A stretch of DNA of 64,000 nt from Arion vulgaris (GCA_020796225.1 CM036759.1:67878590-67942589), one strand, 5' to 3'; shown: positions 10,735-20,365, numbered from the stretch's first letter. The notes: generated from the sequence alone by a model not told the origin. A program made the numbers and translations.

Positions 10735-11412
10735 TACTATTATAACACGTGTTTGTCTATTTGTTGTTTTTCAGGAAGCTCTTAATACCTGTTCCTTGTT
10801 TATTTGTTGATCATATTCGTTACTTCTGTTGCTTCCTCTGGGGTTCTTGAAAGAGGCTCCGTGTGCTCATTACTATTGTAACACGTGTTTGTCTATTTGT
10901 TTTTCGGAAGCTCTTAATACCTGTTCCTTGTTTATTTGTTGATCATATTCGTTACTTCTGTTGCTTCCTCTGGGGTTCTTGAAAGAGGCTCCGTGTGCTC
11001 ATTACTATTGTAACACGTGTTTGTCTATTTGTTTTTCGGAAGCTCTTAATACCTGTTCCTTGTTTATTTGTTGATCATATTCGTTACTTCTGTTGCTTCC
11101 TCTGGGGTTCTTGAAAGAGGCTCCGTGTGCTCATTACTATTGTAACACATGTTTGTCTATTTGTTTTTCGGAAGCTCTTAATACCTGTTCCTTGTTTATT
11201 TGTTGATCATATTCGTTACTTCTGTTGCTTCCTCTGGGGTTCTTGAAAGAGGCTCCGTGTGCTCATTACTATTGTAACACGTGTTTGTTTATTTGTTTTT
11301 CGAGCTCTTAATACCTGTTCCTTGTTTATTTGTTGATCATATTCGTTACTTCTGTTGCTTCCTCTGGGGTTCTTGAAAGAGGCTCCGTGTGCTCATTACT
11401 ATTGTAACACAA
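10735..11412. repeat. Tandem repeat, 132-bp unit, about 5 copies
   Basis: The block starting TACTATTGTAACACGTGTTT recurs with ACACGT at 10745, 10881, 11013, 11145 and 11277, then a partial unit at 11407. The spacing settles at 132 bp. Each unit contains TTCCTTGTTTATTTGTTGAT and CTCTGGGGTTCTTGAAAGAG. Copies are more than 95% identical by eye, which points to recent amplification. I could not match the unit to a retroelement in the window. Confidence 0.93.
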
Positions 11413-11664
11413 AGATAATTCATTCTTGTCCACTTTCCTGTATAGAAACTTTTGAGGGTCCGAGGCAGCAATGCAAAGTTTGGGAACCGCTTATTGAAAA
11501 AGTAGCATTACAAACAAGAAGGTGAAGAAAATGGACAAGTAATTTAAAACCGTGAGAGGGAATGAGGTAGGAAATACAGACAAGAATAAATTGATTTCTG
11601 TAAACAGACAGCGTGGAAAACAAATTAAGATTGTGTTTGTCAATTCTCAAATGTTTGGATATAA

Positions 11665-11694
11665 ATTAGTTTTCGATGTATCTGTCTCTCTCTC

Positions 11695-11725
<31 letters not shown>

Positions 11726-11727
11726 AG
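11665..11727. repeat. (CT)n microsatellite
   Basis: TCTCTCTCTCTGTCTCTCTC tract directly upstream of a SINE-E copy. Confidence 0.9.
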
Positions 11728-11739
11728 CCTGTGGGGATG

Positions 11740-11934
11740 AACTTTGTGATGAAAGTACAAGACGCCGTATGTTGCCGGTGTTCGCAAGGGGAGCAAAGAC
11801 TAGTAGCACTGCGACCTACAAGGCGTGTCGTATGAGGCGACTAAGGCAGGGTCTCGGAAGCCACCTAGTAAATAAAAAGCATCGCAGAAATCGGATGTGC
11901 TGGCCTACTTGTATGCGCATAACTGGCACAGATG
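11740..11934 (+). mobile_element. SINE-E copy, sense
   Basis: Landmarks are GGAGCAAAGACTAGTAGCAC, CACTGCGACCTACAAGGCGT, TGAGGCGACTAAGGCAGGGT, AATAAAAAGCATCGCAGAAA and TCGGATGTGCTGGCCTACTT. The (GAA)n tail is missing: the copy is cut at CATAACTGGCACAG, where a SINE-B copy begins. Confidence 0.8.
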
Positions 11935-12135
11935 GTCTCTGTGGCTAAGTGGTTGAGCCCTTTGCCTTGCGAGTCGAAGATCACAGGTTCGAATCCTGAC
12001 CGCGCCGTTCTGTTCACGAATGCAGTTTTTCCAGAGACCCCTAGGATTGTTGCTGGAGCTACGGAGTTCGTGCTTTGTGCACGGTTCCGGGTTCGCTTCT
12101 CCCTCTTCTATCTCCACAAAATTAACCAGATTTAT
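11935..12135 (+). mobile_element. SINE-B copy, tRNA-derived, sense
   Basis: The head GGTCTCTGTGGCTAAGTGGT contains a Pol III A box (TGGCTAAGTGG). About 40 bp on, CACAGGTTCGAATCCTG supplies a near-perfect B box (GGTTCGAATCC). Spacing and order are those of a tRNA, but the acceptor and anticodon arms do not close, so this is a SINE and not a tRNA gene. The body carries GCTGGAGCTACGGAGTTCGT and ends in an AT-rich stretch near ATTGATAG. Antisense copies are at 17035, 38765, 39970 and 57443. Confidence 0.85.
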
Positions 12136-12257
12136 TGATAGTCGTCATTTTGCGGGACCGCCACGTGGAGGCGGAGTGAGTCTTGGCCAGCTTTGTTTTT
12201 ATACTGACCCTAACTTTAGCAATCTGCTATGAGTCTGCTACACGCCCAAGCAGTTTC

Positions 12258-12565
12258 TTCTTCTTCTTCTTCTACATGCGTTCTCCCGCTGTGAATTCAA
12301 GTGCAATCTTCTTCTTCTTCAAACGCTCCATATCGATCACTTGTCAAATCACTCTTTGTGATTTGTATGTGATCTGAGCCTAAGAGCGATTTTACGTTGT
12401 GCCAGTTACGTGCGTACAAGTAGGCCAGCATATCCGATTTCTGCGATGCGTTTCATTTACTAAGGCAACTTTCCTAGGTGCTTCATCAGTCGTCTCTCAA
12501 GACATGCCGTGTAGGTCGCAGTGTTACTATTCTTTGCTCAATTTGCAGGCTCCAGCAACACGCAA
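12258..12565 (-). mobile_element. SINE-E copy, antisense
   Basis: CTTCTTCTTCTTCAAACGCTCCAT at the left is the complement of the (GAA)n tail. It is followed by TTTGTGATTTGTATGTGATC, GAGCCTAAGAGCGATT, TGCCAGTTACGTGCGTACAAG, CGATTTCTGCGATGCG and GTCGCAGTGTTACTATTCTTTGC, the full SINE-E order. A second tail-like CTTCTTCTTCTTCTTC run at 12263 lies just outside and may be the remnant of another copy. Confidence 0.8.
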
Positions 12566-12814
12566 GCGAACCTTGTATGGCGCTTTTGACCTATTTTTTA
12601 ATGAAGACCTGTTTTCGTTGTTATCACTGTCCCCCCGCCATACAGGCGTACCTTGTCCGTCTTCAGAAGTGTCTTATGCAGCTTATGTGTCGTGCCACGA
12701 AGAGAGATGGAACATCTGGCCATCGTTTGTTCTATAACATAAAAAGGACAATAATAGAACAATCTAGAGAGTATAATGTAGATCTATCTGTCTATAAACA
12801 CGTTCCATTGACGA

Positions 12815-14090
12815 CAACTCAACTGGATTTGATTGTGTAGAACATCAGGAAGTGTGGAAAATAATGAAAGAACTAGGATTTCCTTTACATTTAATAGAAA
12901 TGAGAAAAGAAATATGTGAGGCGGCTGTAAGAGCGTACAAAGGCACGTCAGATTGGTTTGACATCAGGCAGGGAGTCAGACAAGGTCGCATTCTGTCGGC
13001 TTGTCTGTTTAGCATATACGCTGAAAACATGAGGAATGTTACAGAAAATTGAAGAAAAAAATGTATATAATAGGAGGAAAACATATACCTCAAGTAAGAT
13101 AAATTGATGATACAGTGTTAATAGCAATATTTTTAAAAGCGATTGAGAAATTATTATTGACAGTGCACGAGATAATTCGAAAAAAACTAAACTTATTTCT
13201 CGAATTGGCAAAAGCGAAAATAAATAAACAGAACAAAAGGGGACTTTTATAAAGGGTGAGAAAATATTTTTAAAAGGGGGCAATTTTGAATATCTCTATT
13301 CACTGATAACAAGAGATGGAAAGAGTAATTAAACAACTCAAACAGTATGGAATGGAAATGATAGGAAAACAAAGATCATATTCAAAGAATGTATATTCCC
13401 AGTGGGAACGTATGGGTGTGAAGTATGGACATTTAATAAAGCAGTGGAAAAACATATATGTGCTTTTGAATATAAGTGTTACAGAAGAGTTCTCCGTATA
13501 TCTTGAACAGAGAAGAGAACAAATAGACCTATCCAAAAAGAACTCAAAATCAAAGAAAACTGGCTGATGATACAAATAAGAATGAGAAAATTAAAGTATT
13601 TTGAACATATAAAGAGACATGAAAAGTTGTAGATGACCATTTTGAAAGGAGGTATACCAGCAAAGAGAAGAAGAGAAAGACCACGGAGAAGATGGATTCA
13701 GGATGTAACTGACAATTTGAGCATGATCGCTGAGACGCTGGAAAATCTGGCTAATCTTCTTCTTCTTTGCGTTCGTTCTTTACGACCAATTTTAATCACT
13801 CTTTTGATATGTTTGATCTTTGCCAAGAACGTGTATACGTTGCACATTGGTTTGGTAGCCCCCTAAAGAACTTCTACACGTTTAGGACATGTGCATCCGA
13901 TTTCATCCAAACCTCCTTAGTCGCCTCTTACGACATGCGTGGCATGTAACAGTGGTTCTATTCTTTACACCCCAAATTTGGGCCCCGGTAATCACTCAGA
14001 CGATCTGGCTAATGAGAGTGAAATTTCAAAGGACTGTTAAGGTGGCAAAGCTCTGCCCAAGACAAGCTATTTGATGATGATGATGATGAA
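12815..14090 (+). mobile_element. LINE-D copy with RT motifs, interrupted by a SINE-E
   Basis: An open frame at 12852-13052 contains EVWKIMKELGFPLHLIEMRK and SDWFDIRQGVRQGRILSACL. These match the RT region before the catalytic YxDD, where RQGVRQGCILSP is typical. The preceding DCVEH is close to the usual D-x-V-DH block. Beyond 13052 the frame is broken by many indels, but RVLRIS-like, GGIPAKRRRERPRRRWIQDV and a terminal VAKLCPRQAI-like segment remain in order. The element ends GACAAGCTATTTGATGATGA with a (GAT)n tail at 14060-14090. It is a dead copy without an endonuclease. Confidence 0.82.
13756..14002 (-). mobile_element. SINE-E inserted in LINE-D, with 11-bp target-site duplication
   Basis: ATCTGGCTAAT at 13745-13755 and again at 14003-14013 flanks a 247-bp insert perfectly. 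The insert begins with (CTT)n, the complement of the tail, and ends GGCCCCGGTAATCACTCAGACG, the complement of the head. Removing it restores LINE-D as seen at 56.8 kb. This copy belongs to a subfamily with CATGTGCATCCGATTTCATC and AACACGTG-type changes, shared with 51658. Confidence 0.92.
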
Positions 14091-14641
14091 ATGAAAATAG
14101 GTACTTGCCCTCCCTTTCATTTCCCTCAACGTGGGACGCCCTTGATTCCTTATAAAACGTCATATTTTTTTTACATTTTTGGTTTGTTTTACAAATGGAG
14201 ATTTAACTACAATTTTTAATGTTGACAAAAAAAACCAACAACCCAGATCTCCCAAATACGAGCATATCGCCGATGTCTCCTACTGTGCTAAGCATGTTTA
14301 ACAGCGGACACTAAACCAGGCTAAATTATGTCGCAATAAAAAGCTGCTTGGTGTCCTTTTCTGGTGCGGAATGTGGCGCCTGTTGTTCGATCTTGGCACG
14401 TATTTAATGTCATGTTCAGACGCACCGGCAGGAGACATACTCAGAGACACTTCCAGGGTGTGAAGAAACCTTTGTTTGTCTCCACGTTTGTAATTGGTAA
14501 TGAGTGACAAATCGATGTATTAGTGCTGTTTTTATGACTAGTTGCCTCTCTCTTTTCTTTTATGTTCTGTATATTGTTTTTTCCAGAATTTTGGATTCAC
14601 TTCTTGGGTATTTTGATGTGTTTAAACAAGGTGTTTCTGTG
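14091..14641. other. No gene recognised
   Basis: AT-rich sequence. A 70-residue minus-strand ORF at 14298-14510 shows no recognisable motif and no upstream context. Nothing repeats elsewhere in the window. Confidence 0.4.
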
Positions 14642-15181
14642 GCGTACAGGTTCGGTTCTCCCCACTCGTTCTAAAGGTATTGGGTTGCCTCCATCGTGTA
14701 GCCATCAGAATATTTTTCAAAGATTTCCCGATCTCAGTGTAGGTGAGATCGAGTTCCTAGTCATATCGAACACGGAAGATAAAACGTAGGTACCGTGTTT
14801 AATTTGAGCACGCAAAAGAACCATTGACAGTTCAAAATCGCTGTACAGAGTCCCTAAAGAATAGCAGCAGAATGTATGGGAAAATCTGGTACATCAGTCT
14901 AAGCGGTGATCGCGAAAGAAAGAGAGGGAGAACATCGAGTAGAGCAGGATGGACAGCCACTGCCCGAATAAAATTCATTAGAAAAGATTTAAAAGAACAA
15001 ATGTCTACAAAAATATCTTCACCATCTTCAAAATTACATCGGGGACCCTCGCCGGTGCTACGGAGTTCGTGTACTGCAGCTGATATTTTAATGTGTAAGA
15101 AAGAAATCGGAGCACACATGGTTGTTCACTGAAGTGCAATGATAATAGTCATATCAAATCAATCAATCAATCAATCAATCA
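14642..15181 (+). mobile_element. SINE-A copy, sense, carrying a nested LINE-H tail
   Basis: GATCTCAGTGTAGGTGAGAT, GGTACCGTGTTTAATTTGAG, CGGTGCTACGGAGTTCGTGT, GAAATCGGAGCACACATGGT and a terminal AATCAATCAATC repeat are in the canonical order. The element body is interrupted at 14841-14930. Confidence 0.85.
14841..14930 (+). mobile_element. LINE-H 3' end fragment nested in SINE-A
   Basis: CTGTACAGAGTCCCTAAAGA and CATCAGTCTAAGCGGTGATC match the 3' end of LINE-H at 51360-51440 (GGAGTCCCTAAAAACAACTG and CATCAGTCTAGGCGGGATCG), and a GA-rich tail follows. Short flanking repeats AAAATCG (14834) and AACATCG (14931) are consistent with a 7-bp target-site duplication. The uninterrupted SINE-A at 20105 reads AAAATCGAGTAGAG across this point. 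Confidence 0.78.
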
Positions 15182-15184
15182 AGG

Positions 15185-15262
15185 GATTTGCGTTATCTTA
15201 AAAAACACTTCGAGCCAGCATATCGGGTCAGACGGGATGTAAGAGTTAATCAAGGTTGACTA
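15185..15262. repeat. Dispersed 75-bp repeat, copy 1 of 3
   Basis: TTTGCGTTATCTTAAAA, CGAGCCAGCATATCGGGTC and GTTAATCAAGG match segments at 43335 and 56885 in order, although the three loci have unrelated flanks. The family is unidentified. Confidence 0.6.
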
Positions 15263-15429
15263 GTTCGTCTGCCATTCCGTTTTTGTACAGATTAATATGC
15301 TAGTTGAATGTTTGAGATATTGATACCTCTCTACCTGGAGAATAAGGAGTTTTATGAAACCTAGGCAAGCACCGAAGCCAATGAATATCACTCTACCTGG
15401 AGAAAAGGGCCGAAGGTTAGGTATCAGTG

Positions 15430-16575
15430 CTATTCTTATCTTCAATATGGATCTGTTATCAAAGGATCCAGGCAGCCGTACCCAAGTAGCCTTAGCATCA
15501 AGTTAATAGGCGAGAAATTAGCTTCAATTGTGATAGCTGTGAAGTCACTCTGGGGGTGCTCAATTCATCTTCTGGCTCACCTGGGCAAGGTATCTGTGAA
15601 TATCCATCCATATCTGCACACTTTCAACTCCTTTTCAACACGCAACAAAAGAGTCGGTGTACAGGTAAATTCAGGTGTGACTGATGGAAAGACGCAGGTG
15701 AGGGGTGAAAGGTGAAGATTGTCAAATCAAAACTTTGTATTGGAGAGTTTCCATTTCTGGGTAAAACGAAGATAGATGACTTCAGAGAGGAATGAAGAAA
15801 ATACATCATTTCAGTCGTATGATGATTGGTATGTCGATCACGGAATTACAAATCGTGTTTCATGGAGTAGATATTTGACATTAATGAAGTTGTGTTTCTT
15901 CTCTTCAAGCAATTACTTCTTTATAGAAGTGTTGGGGTATGGAGGAGGGATGTAGCAATCTTGTGTGTACTTGTTCTAAAGGGGGTTTACTTTATAATCT
16001 GTTATTCATTGTTGGAGAGCGAAGTGGGGCATACAGGACAACTACTTCTAGTATGAGGATGGAGGTTGAGGCCGTTACTGCTGCCCTTCATTGGATCTCT
16101 GGGACTTTATTTACTGGGGCAGTTGTTGAGTCTGACTCTCAGTCGATGCTTCACAAGATCCAGAAGGGTAGGTTTCGGTATGAGTGGGTGTCGTCTATAG
16201 AAGTTTCTAACCTCCAGCGGCTTACGTGGATATACTGTCCTGGGCACGCGGGTGTTTACGGTAATGAGAGAGCAGACAGGCTTGCATCAACAGCATCGAT
16301 TGTTGGGGAGTTGAAGATAGATAAGGGGATGTTCTTCGGTCTCTTCAGGACTGTCTGTTGGATGAGGACACTAAAATCGATGTTGAATCGATCAAGCGAT
16401 TTAAGCAGTTTGGAGTTACCCGTTGTTCAAGTCAAACTGGATGCCTGAAAGGCAGAGTGAGAGGTGTGTTTAATCAGCGAGCCACAGGAACCATCAGTAT
16501 GTATACTCTTCGATATCTGTTGGGGAGACTGAGCACCTATGGGTCTTCCCGGAGTGGAATGACGTCAGTTTAGTA
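15430..16575 (+). mobile_element. LINE-F copy with the best-preserved RNase H domain
   Basis: An ORF at 15939-16448 reads RTTTSSMRMEVEAVTAALHW (Glu region of RNase H), VVESDSQSMLHKI (catalytic Asp) and WIYCPGHAGVYGNERADRLA (His and final Asp). All the main type-1 RNase H landmarks are therefore present in order. It is followed by QRATGTISMYTLRYLL and a worn C-terminal cysteine region (GAGCACCTATGGGTCTTCC). Upstream, 15430-15720 reads LQYGSVIKGSRQPYPSSLSI-like sequence, matching the linker between RT and RNase H in such elements. Frameshifts separate the pieces, so the copy is not autonomous. Confidence 0.8.
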
Positions 16576-16599
16576 ACTAATAACCAATAATCAATTCAT

Positions 16600-16905
16600 T
16601 TTATTTAATATGTTCTTGATGCCTTCGCTCCATCTTCTACGTGGTCTTCCTCTTGCTCTATATTTGTTATACTTGTTCTGTGTGGCTCTCTGTGGTAGGC
16701 GATACCAGGGCATTCTTGTTAGGTGTCCAAACTATTTAATCTGTTGTTCTTATATGAATTGCATGATTGGTTTCACATTTAGTCTTCTAATTTCTAATTG
16801 TCTCGTATTGTCCCTCCTGCAGCTCTTCTAATGAACCTCATCTCCGTCGTTATGATTTTCCGCTCATTAGCTGCTACTGACCATGTAGGAGACCTGGTAA
16901 CATTA
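16600..16905 (-). mobile_element. LINE fragment (RT-ORF C-terminus), antisense
   Basis: CTTCGCTCCATCTTCTACGT, TGTGGCTCTCTGTGGTAGGCG, GGGCATTCTTGTTAGGTGTC and CGTCGTTATGATTTTCCGCTC match the antisense copy at 37375 in order. On the minus strand the region corresponds to the C-terminal part of an RT ORF (GRPRRRW-equivalent complement CTACGTGGTCTTCC). Both ends are truncated. Confidence 0.75.
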
Positions 16906-17034
16906 GTTTTTAACGGTATCTATTTATGTGACAACAGTCGTGTTAACTGTCCCAGCACCTGGTTAGTTTTTGTGTAGCGATTGCTGATTTGCTGACGAAA
17001 TGCGATAATTAATAAAGAGATTTACAACTCTTGA

Positions 17035-17275
17035 GATTCACTAAGTTTCACCGGGTTTTACCACATATGGCTCAGTCCATCTCTGCAGAAATGACACGGC
17101 AGCTACCGAGAGTATCGCACAAAGCACGAACTCCAAGCTCCGGTAACAATTCTAGAAGTCTATTGAAAAAAAATGTACTCGGGAACAGAACGGCGTGGTC
17201 TGGTTTAAAACCCCACGACCTTCAGAACATAAGGCAAGGGCGCAACTACTTAGCCACAGAGACTGCCCGAACCTT
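17035..17275 (-). mobile_element. SINE-B copy, antisense
   Basis: CACCGGGTTTTACCACATATGG, GCACAAAGCACGAACTCCA, GGTAACAATTCTAGAAG, GAACAGAACGGCGTGGTCTGG and CTTAGCCACAGAGACTGCC are the complement of SINE-B. The A-box complement is intact (CTACTTAGCCACAGAGA). The B box is mutated (TTTAAAACCCC). Confidence 0.85.
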
Positions 17276-17481
17276 TGTTAGAGTCTTCATCCAACAGGAA
17301 GTGACCAAGCGACCAAAGAATGTCCACCTTATCCATTCTAAACTCTCCCACAATAGTCGATGTTGTTTTACATTGTAAAGAATTTGACTTCATTAAAATT
17401 GTTAAAAATTGTTCATATTTTTAGTATCTTCGAAAAAGGCATCTTTGACAAATCTGTGCATGTTCTTCTTCTTCTTCTTTT

Positions 17482-18008
17482 GTCGTCACACTGCTACCAG
17501 GTTGTTGTCCAGTGTGGTGGTTTCCTGTTTTTGCCTTTCGCTGTTCTGGTGGCTTGGGTGATATTTATTTTTGCTCTTTGACAGGATTCTGCGATGCCAT
17601 CTAACCATCTTTTTCGTGATCTTTCTCTCGCTGTCTTTCCTGATGTTCTGTTGTAGAAGACTGTGTATACTGTAGAGTTTGGATGCATTCTTATTAAGTG
17701 GCCAAACCACTTCATTCTTTGTAATTCAAGCAAGGTTCTGTGCCAACTTTCTTTCTTATACTGAGGTTGGTGACTGTATTTTCTTGTGTTGTTAGTAACT
17801 TTTGCAGGCAGCGCATTACACTTGTAGTTATTTTTGCGACTAAAACTTTGCTCATTGTCCATGTTTGGCTCTGGTAACACAAAGTGAGTATGAAAATGTT
17901 GTTGATCATCTGTTGTTTACCTGTCAGTGAGATTTTTAAGTGCCTTAACAATGGGGCTAGCTGGTAGGTTACAGCACCTCTGCTTGTTGCGTCCTGAATA
18001 AAAACCAC
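17482..18008 (-). mobile_element. LINE-A copy, antisense, with a single 32-bp terminal unit
   Basis: The minus strand reads TLCYQSQTWTMSK, then MRCLQKLLTTQENTVTNL and LLELQRMKWFGHLIRMHPNS, then NRTSGKTARERSRKRWLDGI and RKPPHWTTTW before a stop. This is the RT thumb-to-C-terminus order of LINE-A, as at 56100. At its 3' end (left, 17480-17515) it carries one copy of the 32-bp unit that forms arrays at 740 and 53476, followed by a (GAA)n tail (CTTCTTCTTCTTTTG on plus). One frameshift lies near 17712. Confidence 0.85.
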
Positions 18009-18229
18009 TTGAACGATTAATCGTAAACCTACAAAAGGGAAGACACTCGTAAGGAAAATTAATATTTGAAAACATTTCCTTGAATAATCCCAAATTTAAC
18101 TTATATTATTGTAGCAATTTTAACAATTCTACATCGTTGGCTTTCCACACTTCCTGCAGCCACGCCTTCTATTCGTGCCGCGAATGAAACGTTTGGTCTT
18201 TCTTCGCTCAATCGTATCAAACAAACAAA
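18009..18229. other. Unassigned, possible 5' flank of the 18230 ORF
   Basis: No repeat was recognised here. The last 80 bases are pyrimidine-rich and hold CpG-containing blocks (CACGCC, GTGCCGCGAATG) unlike the AT-rich surroundings. Confidence 0.35.
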
Positions 18230-18364
18230 ATGGCTGCATTTGTTCATACGGAGACCGCGCGGTATATGTCGCCTAAGATAGGGCCTGTACTTAACGAACT
18301 TGTCTGGGGAATAATACAGGAAAAGGTACCACAATTCTGCAACTACATTGAGAAAGTTAGATGA
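18230..18364 (+). CDS. Small ORF of 44 aa, possible first exon, unidentified
   Basis: ATG at 18230 sits in AACAAAATGGC, a good animal start context. It opens MAAFVHTETARYMSPKIGPV and closes with an EKVPQFCNYIEKVR stretch before TGA at 18362. AGGAAAAGGTACC at 18318 could be a splice donor (AAG then GTACC), in which case only about 32 codons would be coding. The sequence is not part of any repeat family seen here, and the upstream region looks like a CpG-containing leader. The helical, leucine/isoleucine-spaced content vaguely recalls RIIa/DPY30-type dimerisation segments, but that is only an impression. I do not recognise the protein. It could be chance. Confidence 0.3.
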   Translation: MAAFVHTETARYMSPKIGPVLNELVWGIIQEKVPQFCNYIEKVR

Positions 18365-18741
18365 TTCCTCAAAGCAACCCACCCGGAATTTCAATAAAAT
18401 TAAATTTGAAGTGCATTGACTTCGTTCTGTATAGATAACTTTGCCACAGTTCTACCCCAACAAATGTATTCTTAATTCACTATTCCTGTCACACACGCTT
18501 CGTTCCATCCTTTATTTGGAAAATGAATCTTATTCGGCTTAACCTGCTGGCGTAGGCTATCATGAACAGGCTCAACTGTATGTTCCTTGGTGCATCAATG
18601 TTGACTAATTTCTTCATCAATGTCCCAGCGATGTTTGGGACCTTGCCCTCTGACCCCAGTGTAACGCTCTTGAGTCTGTTTATTTTTTTGTTAGCGTTAA
18701 CTAATTATTCTGGTATTTTATTTAATCAACAAACAAGGAAA

Positions 18742-18781
<40 letters not shown>

Positions 18782-18989
18782 AAATCTGAATGTGTGTGTG
18801 TGTTTGTTAATAAATTATTTTCTTCCTCGTAGAATAGTGTCGTGAAGTGATGAACTTACTCTCAGAATAGGTAGGAGCTTCTTCTTCTTCTGCGATCAAC
18901 TTCTGCTATCCGACTATTCCGGTATGTGTCATAAACAGGGCGGTGCGCTTGAGGTCTTCACCGGTACCCCATAGTTTGTTTAAGAGAAA
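18365..18989. other. No gene; contains (GA)n microsatellite
   Basis: A pure GAGAGA tract occupies about 18742-18779, followed by a short GT run near 18793. Short ORFs show no motifs. Confidence 0.5.
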
Positions 18990-19375
18990 CCCGCATAGAT
19001 GAGAATCATCGTTCCGTTGAGGCAGAGAGAAAACGAATTGCGCGAAAAGACAGAACACACAATACACACATGTCTAACCTTGATCATGTACGCCCCACCT
19101 GTGGTATGGGATTGTGTTCTAGGGATGGACTCTATAGTCATCTCCGCACACACCAGAGAAGTGCAACAGCACACGTCTGAGATTGTTGTCATCATCGCTT
19201 GCGATGGACGGCTGTTATATATAGTTTGTTTTGTTGGGTTATTTCTGTTGGCCAGATTTACATTCTCACACTGCTCAGGCTGGGGCAGTCTTGCAGGATG
19301 TGCTCTAGGGACTGCTTTGGTGCCCCACAGGCGCAGCCAGTCAAGTCCCTGAGACCCATTCTATGGAGGTGTCTC
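18990..19375 (-). mobile_element. LINE-H-like fragment, zinc-motif end, antisense
   Basis: The minus strand at 19240-19350 reads CACGAPKQSLEHILQDCPSL, the C-terminal cysteine/histidine motif of LINE-H. Compare TAEHILQDCQLLAGLRNETW at 51090. The remaining minus-strand reading toward 18990 is open but diverged. The copy is truncated at both ends. Confidence 0.65.
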
Positions 19376-19504
19376 TGAGGACCTGCTTTAAGTCTGAAGA
19401 TTTTCTGTTTAAGTCTGTGCTTTTCTGTTTAGTGTATTTATACTGTTGTACTCTGGGTTGTATCCTCCATTTGTTTTTCTCCACATAATTTTTCTGAATT
19501 GTTT

Positions 19505-19930
19505 CAGGCGTAGCAAATCACAAAGTAGGTAGTAACAGGCATCAGAGCAGGTAGTACTACATAGTGGGTAGTACAGAGCAGGTAGTACTACATAGTGGGT
19601 AGTACAGAGCAGGTAGTACTACATAGTGGGTAGTACAGAGCGGGTAGTACTACATAGTGGGTAGTACAGAGCGGGTAGTACTACATAGTGGGTAGTACAG
19701 AGCAGGTAGTACTACATAGTGGGTAGTACAGAGCGGGTAGTACTACATAGTGGGTAGTACAGAGCGGGTAGTACTACATAGTGGGTAGTACAGAGCAGGT
19801 AGTACTACATAGTGGGTAGTACAGAGCAGGTAGTAGTACAGAGCAGGTAGTAGCAGGCCTCAGGCATGTATTCTACAAAGTAGGTAGTACTACAGAGTAG
19901 GTAGTACTACAGAGTAGGTAGTACTCACAG
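19505..19930. repeat. Minisatellite, 31-bp unit, about 12 copies
   Basis: CATAGTGGGTAGTACAGAGC plus AGGTAGTACTA recurs every 31 bp (19561, 19592 and on). Units differ mainly by GAGCAGG versus GAGCGGG. Shorter, irregular units lie at both ends. Each unit has the internal near-repeat GGTAGTAC/GGGTAGTAC, so it probably arose from a half-size ancestor. Confidence 0.93.
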
Positions 19931-19959
19931 AGGTTAGGCCTCTCGTTCCAAACCTATTC

Positions 19960-20330
19960 GGTTCGCTCCTTCATGGAATTATTGGGTTATTTTCCCAGAG
20001 ATCCCTGATCTCAATGTAGGTGAGATCGAGTTCCTAGTCATATCGAAGATGAACAATAAAAAGTAGGTCCCGTATTCAAGTTGATCCCATTAAAAAATCA
20101 TTGGCAGTTCAAAATCGAGTAGAGTAGGCTGGAAAGCTTCTGCCTGTGCACAATTCATTAGAAAAAGATTTTAATAAAAATAAAATTTCTACAAAATATC
20201 TTATAAATATATAAGTGCTACGGAGTTCGTGCACTGCCGCTGAGGTCTTCCATTGTCAGAAATTGATCGGAGCACACATGGTTACTCACCGAAGTGCAAT
20301 GATGATGGTCATACCAATCAAACAATCAAT
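19960..20330 (+). mobile_element. SINE-A copy, sense
   Basis: The head side shows GGTTCGCTCCTTCATGGA, then GATCTCAATGTAGGTGAGAT, TTGGCAGTTCAAAATCGAGT, GTGCTACGGAGTTCGTGCAC, GATCGGAGCACACATGGTTA and an AATCAATCA tail. The body is uninterrupted, which makes it the best template for judging the nested insertions in other copies. Confidence 0.85.
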
Positions 20331-20365
20331 CAGAATCTTTTAAATCCAGAGCTAAAGTTTTGTAA

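Larger units (their letters stand above)
8906..11490. mobile_element. Candidate hAT-like terminal inverted repeats bracketing nested repeats
   Basis: CAGCGTTTCCCAAACTTGAG at about 8908 and the inverted CAAAGTTTGGGAACCGCTTA at about 11473 form a pair of inverted ends. They resemble the CAGNGNTTCCCAAACTT ends known for some hAT DNA transposons. No transposase is visible between them and no clear 8-bp target-site duplication could be defined. They could be the ends of one non-autonomous element filled with later insertions, or two unrelated remnants. Confidence 0.3.

Noticed and set aside
11935..12003. A genuine tRNA gene (A and B boxes present)
   Set aside because: The arms do not pair as a tRNA. 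The sequence continues into a SINE body that is repeated at four other places.
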